From NCBI GenBank assembly GCA_030077755.1, contig JAQJZZ010000014.1, forward strand, positions 2,852,001 through 2,916,000: 64,000 nt of DNA, read 5' to 3'. The stretch's first letter is position 1; each line of letters begins with the position of its first letter. Position numbers and translations under genes: made by a program. The notes under the pieces are model-generated. The model searched no databases and had not been told where the DNA came from. It was given only the letters and a program-made list of their open reading frames with translations. Shown piece by piece: positions 56,295 through 64,000 of the stretch. Source of the stretch: Filosporella fistucella (taxonomy: Eukaryota; Ascomycota; Leotiomycetes; Helotiales).

Positions 56295-57852
56295 ATGAAG
56301 GGACCAAAGCCACTCACAATTGTTATCAAGCTTGGTGAGTATTGCTCGATATAAAGTGAGATGCATGACATGGGAGAGCTGACTCAAGTGAAGGAACCAG
56401 TTCAATTGTGGATGAGAAAACCCACGAACCATTGCTTTCTATCTTGACATTAATTGTTGAGACTGCTGTGAAGCTGCACAAGGATGGCCATAAAGTCATC
56501 ATCGTCTCTTCTGGTGCAATTGGTGTCGGTTTGCGGCGAATGAATGTGGACAAGAGACCCAAACATCTCCCTCGAATTCAAGTATGTCGTTGCCTTTAAT
56601 CACCTTCGACTATAGTGTACTCATGAATATATAGGCTCTGGCAGCAATTGGACAATGCCGGCTGATAAGTCTGTGGGACAGCTTATTTGGCCACCTGCGT
56701 CAACCGATTGCACAAATATTGCTTACCAGAAATGATATCGCGGATGTAATATTTCTAATTCCTCACATCAATGCATCTATTGACGTTATAATTAGAGAAC
56801 ACAATATCTCAATGCCCAAAATACATTTGCCGAATTGTTGGAGATGGGAGTCATCCCCATCGTCAATGAGAACGATACTATTGCGGTCACGGAAATCAAG
56901 TTTGGTGACAATGATACCCTTTCCGCAATTACAGCTGCAATGGTGCATGCAGATTACCTCTTTTTGATGACGGATGTGGACTGCTTATATGACAAGAACC
57001 CGAGGACTCATCCTGATGCTCAGGCCATCGAGGTGGTAGATGATATATCAGCTCTGCAAGCCGATGGTATTAAATTCTCCCTATCATCAAGAAGCAAACT
57101 AACATCAGGCAGTATCAAGCGCAGGCTCAAGTCTAGGCACAGGTGGAATGTCCACCAAAATCGTCGCTGCCCGCCTTGCTACCTCTGCTGGTGTGACCAC
57201 TGTCATAACTCGTTCCTCCAACCCAGGCAATATAGCCAACATAGTCCGTTACGTTCAGTCACTCAAGACAGCCACAAGCTCTCCTCGATCGTCCACTCCT
57301 CCTACTGGTAAACGTATAAACTCCCCAACAGCGATCCTAGAAGAACCTCTTGCTCGATCTACCGCTTCACTGAACGTAAACCCTATGTTTACCGCTCCAC
57401 TGCATACCCGATTCACGCCCTCTACACATCCGATTCGCGATCGATATTTCTGGCTCCAATATGGACTTGCTCCCCACGGAACAGTCTACATCGATGCTGG
57501 TGCACACCGTGCTCTCGAAAATAAAGCTGGGTTACTTCCTGTGGGTGTCATCGATGTCGAAGGTACATTTTCCCAGCAAGAAGCAGTACGATTGGTAGTC
57601 GTTGCTCGACTTCCTGAGCCATCTCCTACGAATGGGAAGATGTGGGAGGGACCAGGGGTAGAGGTGGGAAGAGCATTGGTGAATTATAGCTCGGCTGAGA
57701 TACTACGTATCAAGGGGGTGAGGAGCGAGAAAATCCAGGCATTGCTTGGGTATGCTGAGACAGAGTATGTAGCTTTGAGGGAGAACATTAGCTATTATAA
57801 GAAAGAGGAAAGTAGGCCTGTGACGCCGAGTATTGAGATTGAGCTGCCATAG
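56295..57852 (+). CDS. PRO1: Glutamate 5-kinase with PUA domain
   Basis: 449-aa enzyme catalysing ATP-dependent phosphorylation of glutamate, the first step of proline synthesis, in the cytosol. Exons: 56295-56334, 56394-56581, 56635-56745, 56796-57066, 57113-57852. The amino-acid kinase domain begins [16 protein letters not shown] (joined across intron 1), then [75 protein letters not shown] and [13 protein letters not shown]. Intron 4 ends inside GGCAG to give [19 protein letters not shown]. The C-terminal PUA domain includes [16 protein letters not shown] and [17 protein letters not shown]. About 60 extra residues (Ser/Pro/Thr-rich) lie between the two domains, as in other filamentous fungi. 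Confidence 0.95.
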
Positions 57853-58174
57853 TTACTGGTTGGAAAGGCGTTTCTAGATGGTGCTTCATGGCGTTTCCCC
57901 AAGTAAGGTTTGGCTCTTTTACCAGATAGAATGGGGTAGGTAGAATCATTTCGTTGTATTCAGCTATACTAGCCGTGTAAAGTAGCTCATGAAGCAATGC
58001 TTGACTCTCATAAGTGTGCATCACCTTGCCTTATGCCAAACCCTGCACCATCAATAGCCACAGAACGCCGTTCAACAAACTACGCGAGCTTGCAAGCCAT
58101 GCACCAGAACCGGAGAACCCACCGCCTAGTAACTCCCAATCAACAAACATTGATCCAATAGACACATTACAATA
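57853..58174. other. Convergent intergenic region
   Basis: 3' flanks of glutamate 5-kinase and the disordered protein; no gene seen. Confidence 0.5.
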
Positions 58175-59959
58175 TCATCTCGCATCTTTTGGTGACGAGC
58201 TGCTCGCAGTAACTTCTTCAAACTCGAGTTCCCACTGATCAACCTCTGCAAATTTCCTCGCTGCTCTTTTCAACTCTTTGCCTACTCTCTGCTCCAAATC
58301 CTGGCTGTTTTCGGGGCTTTCGTGGCCATCCTCGGGGAGTGGCGCTAAACTATCATCTGGATCCATGCCGCCGTCATTCTCTTTATCTGACGTCGGATTT
58401 GCTCTACCATAAGTTCGTTTTTGCTTTCCTTTATCTGGGGCTTTCAGCTTCGAAACTTTTTTAGTAGCTGTTGAAGGCCTCGATAACGCATTCGCGGGCC
58501 GCCGAGTTCGAGCTCGTACAGCTAGGTGGGACAATTCATCCTCATCCGGGGCAAGTCCTGATACGTCTACCTCCTCATCGGAGCTTGGAATATCGAATGT
58601 ATCACGAACGGCTCGACGCCTCCGTCGCGGTAACAAAGCTTGTAGCTGAGCGGTAGAAAAGGTGCTGGGAGGTGGCGCCTCTCGCGTTGGCTTAGTCTTC
58701 GGTGGTGCAGATACTCGGTAGTTAGGAGAGTGAGTAAGTGACGGTGGAGAGGATATTGGAGAGTCTTGAGTCCTAGGTGGTGGTGTCCTACCTCTAGGCA
58801 ATCGTCGCCCTCTGGACGGTTCTCGCCGTGACCGTGGAGGCAATTCGGGGCTTGAAGGCGTAGGACTGCTACTGATAGGTGGTGCCATCGTTTCACTGAG
58901 TATTTCAGGTGAAATAGACCGGGACTCGACTGATGGCAGTACAGGTTCTGGTGAAGCTGCTGGAAGCTCTTCATTGTCCTCTTCTTCGCCTTCATCTTCA
59001 CCATCCGTAGGGCCTGTGGCTGGAATCGTCTCCTCCACCGAAATTGTCTTAGGTGGAGAAACGACTGGGCTTGATTGTGGTACCTGTACAGCAGATAATT
59101 TTCTTTTTCTCGGGTTGGAGGATGAAGCTGCTGAAGAAGATGTCATATTCCTGGCTTTTGAAAGATTCAATGGTGTTGATTCATCCTCCGGGTTGAAGTC
59201 GTCCTCGTCATCATCATACTCCAGCTCCCTTTGCACTTTCTGGGCGGTTCCCAGAATACTAGGTTGTCGTACTCTTCGTTTGAATGTACCCAATTTCATT
59301 GCTGGTCCAGCATTGGCTGGTGTGCCTATATCCATTTCTAACCCCATACTACTTGGAATACCTTTCCGTCCCATGATGCTATTTTCGCGGGGCCGTCTTT
59401 TGAAGTTGCTGCCCAATGCTGATGCGTTCTTCCTGCCCACACTCATGAACCCATTCCCTTCCGCAATATTTGAATCGAGACTACTTGAACGACCACGAGT
59501 AGGGCCATTACCCAGTATACTTGGCTGACGAGCGCGTCTTCTGAAATTTCCGATTGCTAATAATGAGCTTTCCACCGCTGGGATATTGTGCTCCTTTCGG
59601 CCGACCTCCATGCCAGGACTGCTGGATTCCAGGTTGATCTCACTCAATAATGAAGTATCTCCCCCTACTCCTGGGTCATCGGCTGGCATCTCTTCATCCT
59701 CGTGGTCATTTGGCCCGTTGGTAGGATTTTTTTCGAGGCGCTGCGCTGTTACTGACTCTTTGCCTTTGCCATTGCTCTTCTTGAGGTGAGGCGCAGATCT
59801 CACTGCCCTATCCTCCTGGTCACTAACATCATACAGGTCATTGAACTCGGTCGTAGGAGCAGGATTCACAGTGGGAGCTGGAATAGCAGGTTTCGAGGTA
59901 TTCTTGACGCGCGGGGCAGGCACAGAGGGTGCGACCTTGGTTCGTTTTGGCCGAGGCAT
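58175..59959 (-). CDS. Disordered nuclear-looking protein with three basic RRxRxxSIxG repeats
   Basis: 594-aa intronless protein of unknown function. The start MPRPKRTKVAP at 59959 is the first ATG. Three related blocks occur at about residues 137-150 (GNFRRRARQPSILG), 183-197 (GSNFKRRPRENSIMG) and 224-237 (GTFKRRVRQPSILG), each preceded by a VGRK- or IGT-containing segment, so the repeat unit is about 45 residues. The middle is acidic, Ser/Pro-rich and disordered, with an RGRRLPRGRTPPPRT basic stretch. The C-terminus looks conserved: LQALLPRRRRRAVRDTFDIP, SSDEEVDVSGLAPDEDELSH, KRTYGRANPTSDKEN, then KELKRAARKFAEVDQWELEF. The composition suggests chromatin or kinetochore association, possibly with kinase sites at RxPS, but no named family is recognised. 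Confidence 0.85.
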   Translation of the reverse strand: MPRPKRTKVAPSVPAPRVKNTSKPAIPAPTVNPAPTTEFNDLYDVSDQEDRAVRSAPHLKKSNGKGKESVTAQRLEKNPTNGPNDHEDEEMPADDPGVGGDTSLLSEINLESSSPGMEVGRKEHNIPAVESSLLAIGNFRRRARQPSILGNGPTRGRSSSLDSNIAEGNGFMSVGRKNASALGSNFKRRPRENSIMGRKGIPSSMGLEMDIGTPANAGPAMKLGTFKRRVRQPSILGTAQKVQRELEYDDDEDDFNPEDESTPLNLSKARNMTSSSAASSSNPRKRKLSAVQVPQSSPVVSPPKTISVEETIPATGPTDGEDEGEEEDNEELPAASPEPVLPSVESRSISPEILSETMAPPISSSPTPSSPELPPRSRREPSRGRRLPRGRTPPPRTQDSPISSPPSLTHSPNYRVSAPPKTKPTREAPPPSTFSTAQLQALLPRRRRRAVRDTFDIPSSDEEVDVSGLAPDEDELSHLAVRARTRRPANALSRPSTATKKVSKLKAPDKGKQKRTYGRANPTSDKENDGGMDPDDSLAPLPEDGHESPENSQDLEQRVGKELKRAARKFAEVDQWELEFEEVTASSSSPKDAR

Positions 59960-61382
59960 TTTGGTGGAAAAGATCCTCAAAACTCGGGTCTACTAGAGAT
60001 ATCTGGTTTGACCCGTTCTATCGCATGATTCGAAATTTTGGTGGTTAACAGTGTGAATTCGAGTTGAAGGTTGTCGCCAAAGTCGCGTGGGGACGCGACC
60101 TGTTGCGACTTTGTGTTTTGATGACTAATCAAGATCAAGAGCAGCAATAGACCCCATCACTGCTGTTTGCAACCTCTTCGTCCGAACTTCGCCCAATTTT
60201 CCAGTAGGTGTCCAGTCGCAGCAATCTTGTCACTATGGAACTTCATCTTATTTCTATTTGTCAGATGACCTTGAATTACGCCTGACAGGCCACATAAAAT
60301 TTGATTTCAGAGTAGATTGGAGCACTGTTTACGAAGCTTCACATATCCTAATCACTTTACAAAGAACAAGTGATTCATATTATACCCTAAAGCTGGTTGC
60401 GAAAGTTATCAAGGGTTGCAGTAATCATCAACAATTCGACGTTATTTTACATTCAATTCCCAAATCGATGAGCATTTTCAGTCATTGATGAATGTGTTGT
60501 TCTGCTATCAGCTTTGCAGAGTCACATGAAGTGCTCACAAAACATAACATATCTACTATCAGAGGGAGCAGTCTGATTTCTTAGGTCAGCAATGGTGTGA
60601 CACTTCTGTGAGATTTTTTGCTTCGCAATTGCTTGAGATCCGCCTTTCTAACTACCCATGAACTGTGATGTTTGAATGTTAAACAGGAAAACACGACTAG
60701 AAGAATACTGGTCTTCCTTGCCCTGGGCGTCGCAAGTGCTACCTGAGATAGCTCTCTTCTCTTCACTCGAGCTTCTACTTATTTTCAATCAAACTAGCTT
60801 ACTTTACCTCCAATCGATTTTCACTAATATTCATATACCTTTGATAAGGTGCGATTTGCCAACCACCCTTTCATTCTCACACTTTCACAACCACTGACAT
60901 TCTCCGAACCCCGTCACGCTTGCAACTTCAGATAAATTTGACATCTGTATACCAGGTTCAACAGGCACGAAATCGATTGTATTGTACATATTGTACATTG
61001 TACACCTTTCTAAGTTTGATTTAGCAAGGATTAGCTTCCACCTTCTTAGCATATGTTAGAGGCAACAGCGCGTAGCGAGTACTTTTGGCGGACTGCGTTC
61101 TGGCTTTTCCCTCATGCGTATGAGTTTCTTCACTCCATCCATTCTCAGCACTGTATAGTCAGGAGATCCATCATAACATCTTGCAACTTGTGAATGCATA
61201 AATAGATAAAATGAAGCGTAGGATTCTGTTGTCAAATTCAGAAAAGTGAACATCAAGGTGTAAGTATTTGAGTACTGTGAATTGTTACCGCTCCCCATTC
61301 ACCATCCCTACTTGTCCTCCTCTGCTTTCCACGCACCATTTCCTGCTTGCTCTTACACTTATCATTCAGACCTTGTCATGAA
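59960..61382. other. 1.4-kb intergenic region
   Basis: Promoter of the disordered protein at the left. The rest shows only short ORFs without support. Confidence 0.45.
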
Positions 61383-62058
61383 TTAGCAGATCTCTTTCTC
61401 ACGCTCTTCATATCTTGGTGTCTCTTCGGAAGTATCCTCATCCGTGAAGTAGCCATAATCGTAAGATTCCAAGCACAGTGGAAAGAAATCCGCAAGATAG
61501 AGCTATGGTATCACTTTTAGATACTAGAATATGTACGTTAGAGATATTCATATGTGACAAATTGGCACAAAGTGGTCGTGCTTACACATGGTGAATTCTC
61601 AACGCGCTAAGACGAGAGCAGTAATTGAAGGAGGGTCGGAATTCGAACAGGCCATTTTCGGCGAAGTGTGAGAGATTATCTATCGGCTCAGCCGTATTGA
61701 TTGATCAAATGTCAAAATATTCTGGTGTACACGATATAGATGACAGAACAATACAGGCCACTCTTTGGGTAATTCTTTCAACCAACTAGGGTTGTGCCAA
61801 AGGCGTAAGGGCGGGCATATCGTTGCATTATGTCTGTCATCTGATCTTACAGTTATTCAGGCTGTGACACATGTGCATGTCTTTCTCAGCCTATGTACAC
61901 TCGCCATCAGCTATAGTTAATGAACCCCTATTTCAAGGAGAAAATTTGGCGAGGTTTTAATCACGCTCTCCTACCAAAGCCCTCTGGGTTGAAGATTATT
62001 TCCTTAGCAAGGAATGAGTCATACTGTTCTCGATCGTGCACATCATTCCGGCAAGATA
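61383..62058 (-). pseudogene. Unresolved multi-exon relic, F-box/LRR-like
   Basis: Reading leftward, protein-like exons can be picked out but not joined into one clean model. They are: CRNDVHDREQYDSFLAKEII then FNPEGFGRR (from about 62058); SDDRHNATICPPLRLWHNPS then WLKELPKEWPVLF (about 61860-61760); PIDNLSHFAENGLFEFRPSF then NYCSRLSALRIHH (about 61690-61590); and, after a GTGTAA...ATAG intron, LYLADFFPLCLESYDYGYFT then an acidic tail to the stop at 61385-61383. Between the first three the frame is lost or splice sites are poor, and there is no start codon. The style (Trp/Leu/His blocks, acidic end) recalls fungal F-box/leucine-rich proteins, but this is a guess. It could be a decayed gene or a real gene with difficult introns. 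Confidence 0.4.
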
Positions 62059-62360
62059 CTAAAATTCATGATAATCATAGTATTCTAGAACAATGCGTCT
62101 ATTCTGATTCATTGATACAGCATGTCTAACTGTAACGCGCAAGCCATGCACCATCACTCCGCGAATCGTCTTTGCGCGTACGACTCCATTCCTGAAATGC
62201 ATAAAGTGCATAAACATCATTAGCTCTGCAACCACAGAGCTAAGCCAGCAGTCTGCCAGCATGCAATATATCGTATCCCCACCCTCACCATCATGACCAA
62301 TCATCACCGCAACTCCAATCATGTCTCCATTAGATAATAGAATACCGGCTCGCCAAAACT
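62059..62360. other. Short spacer between relic and deubiquitinase
   Basis: 302 bp, 3' flank of the deubiquitinase. A 101-codon minus-strand ORF here lacks recognisable features. Confidence 0.4.
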
Positions 62361-64000
62361 TCACTCCATCTTCAGGGTATCATCATCGTCAGTAATATGG
62401 ATTTCAGCCGCAGGCTCTTCGACTATGAATTCATCTTGTACGTCGACCTCGTAGTCTGCTGCTTGGGGCGAATAACTTCGATTGCCTTTGTGAGTCAATA
62501 TGTCACGAAATAAACCAGCATGACTCTCGATCTGGGCTGGATCCATTTCAGGAACAGGGGACTGATCGAAGAATTCACCATTTTCGTCTTCAGCTGGGGC
62601 GTTTCTGAATTCGCTCATTCGGTCCTCAAGCGAGCGTGCATCTGCAGAGGAAGCGTTGTCAACGACGTCGCTGTTGATCTCGCTCGGCTGGCCGGACTCT
62701 TTTGAATCTGGAAGGGCATCAAAACTCCATTTGGCACCTATAGCGGAGTTCAGGGAGCCCATACCGACGGTGTTGAAATTCATCCCGTCATCCATGCCAA
62801 TACCTTCGTCCTCAATGCTCGGGTGAAGTCCGCCTGCCATTTCTGCAGGTCCGGAAAGCATATTACCTTCAGACCTTTCCTTGTAAGCAGGAAGGCCCTC
62901 TTCAAGGGCCGAGGGATTTATTGTCGTCATCCCCGCGCCAGGAGAACCATGACTTTGTTGATGGTGAGCTGCTCCTACTCCTGTCAAAGCGCTCGACGAC
63001 CCACGTAGGGAGGAGTTTCCGACGAGGCCCTGGCCTTCCCCCGACTCATTCTCTTCGTCCTCGGAAGCATCAGAGCGATTCATGTTGTCGAAGATCCGCG
63101 AAATTTCTTCAAATCGCGGCCCACCAAGGGGTGCATTTGAACGACGTCTGTAAAACAACAGATATGCACTAGATGTAACGATTCGATCCATGTTTTTCAG
63201 TACAGTCGCGGTCGAATCTGTCCCAGATTAGACTGTCTCCAGTGACCATTGAAGATAAACTTACCATTATACTCATACCACTGGTTATCGTAGAAGTTCT
63301 TGGCGAAAGCAGTGTAATGCCCTCCACCAAGTCCACCCCAGTGGTCATCAACTGCAATCAAGTCGTAGATCTCTTCTTTGCCGTCTTCACTTTCGATGAC
63401 CCGTGAAGAAAGATCTAAGCCTTCGATAGGAAAATCGACGAGCACATCAAGTTTGTCGCGTCGATAACCACTAGAACTGAAGCGCTTCAGATGCATGATA
63501 AGAATGTCAGGAGTCCTCCAAATCTCAAACTTTTTACTTGCTCTGACATGTTCCTTGCAACGAGGGCAGTACCAAGTATCCACTTCGGAAAGTATTTCTT
63601 CCTTGCCAAATTCGTTGAGACAGTCATCCAGAGTGAGGCCTTCTTGCCGACGTCTCTTGCGGTGAGTACGTTTTACATGCAGTTGTGGGTCTTCAAGTAT
63701 TGGTAGAGAGGTCCACAAAGGCTCCCCCCTCATGCTGTCTGACGTTCCACCAAAAAGAGCATCCCAAGCATCGCTGTTCCAGTCCACGACAAGACCCTCG
63801 CCGGGGCGAATGAGAGGTCCCTCATCCGGCACATCTTGCTCAAGGACATTCATATTTTGAACCTTGCGAAGCGCCTTCACACCCTTTTTTGAGTAAGTTT
63901 TCATCATTTGACGCTTGGCACGCTTGCTGAAACCTACAGTGCCCCCAGATTTCGGTCCGACTGATCGAAGAGGAAGAGCCTGGTCTCCAGTCAGACAACT
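62361..64000 (-). CDS. Ubiquitin carboxyl-terminal hydrolase (USP family), C-terminal part, runs off the window
   Basis: Cysteine protease that removes ubiquitin; only its last 530 or so residues are visible, with the frame still open at the right edge, so the N-terminal domains and the Cys box lie outside. Visible exons: from beyond 64000 to 63265, then 63217-62361 (47-bp intron). USP features: TLDDCLNEFGKEEILSEVD, TWYCPRCKEHVRASKK (zinc ribbon), LIMHLKRFSSSGYRRDK, then the His box GGLGGGHYTAFAKN and WYEYNDSTATVL across the intron, closing SSAYLLFYRRR. The order and the KRTHRKRRRQE insert fit the Ubp12/USP4/15 group. The tail of about 250 residues is acidic and Ser/Gly-rich, probably disordered, with no further domain. 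Partial by position, not by mutation. Confidence 0.93.

Noticed and set aside
58974..59528. 184-codon plus-strand Ser-rich ORF
   Set aside because: Antisense of the disordered protein, whose acidic codons read as Ser/Pro on the other strand.

Overview
This is a gene-dense nuclear segment from a filamentous ascomycete (Pezizomycotina). The evidence is short GT-AG introns (mostly 44-100 bp) with CTAAC/CTGAC-like branch points, several Zn2Cys6/Fungal_trans regulators, a DUF3425 bZIP protein, deuterolysin, fungal GH16 glucanases and DAL5-type permeases. Gene content would fit Leotiomycetes/Helotiales, but that placement is an impression and was not tested. All multi-exon models were built by hand; in each, the exon lengths sum to a multiple of three. 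I saw no rRNA, convincing tRNA or CRISPR.

1-9.2 kb: a Fungal_trans regulator without a visible zinc cluster, then a group of hydroxy-acid enzymes: cytosolic-type malate dehydrogenase, a tartrate/D-malate (IPMDH-type) dehydrogenase, a small Zn2Cys6 regulator, and a D-2-hydroxyacid dehydrogenase divergent from that regulator. This looks like a small catabolic cluster for tartrate, D-malate, glyoxylate or hydroxypyruvate.

9.2-14.7 kb: a secreted GH16 glucanase, a single-pass membrane protein with a charged coiled coil, and a small secreted Cys-containing protein.

14.8-26.6 kb: a DAL5-like permease, a Zn2Cys6 regulator and a divergent formamidase/acetamidase, with GATA-factor sites in the promoters, so a likely amide-nitrogen scavenging unit. 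These are followed by deuterolysin (M35), a signal-anchored protein that may resemble the M35 prodomain, a bZIP/DUF3425 regulator and a DUF4267-like membrane protein.

26.6-33.8 kb: a second GH16 glucanase and a second DAL5-family permease, with long gene-poor spacers.

33.8-39.1 kb: an accessory-looking island. It holds a 1285-bp Tc1/mariner element with perfect 28-bp inverted repeats and a stop-interrupted transposase, a 15-bp minisatellite, two paralogous small membrane-protein genes that each appear to start with a 4-nt exon (ATGG), and coding-like relics.

39.2-48.2 kb: a class 3 lipase, a FAD monooxygenase and a full Ste23/insulin-degrading M16 peptidase with a possible mitochondrial N-terminal extension. 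A 4.1-kb gene-free stretch follows.

52.3-64 kb: a conserved housekeeping block: TIP41, Aurora kinase (divergent from TIP41), ATP23, glutamate 5-kinase, a disordered nuclear-looking protein with a threefold basic repeat, an unresolved F-box/LRR-like relic, and the C-terminal half of a USP-type deubiquitinase running off the right edge.
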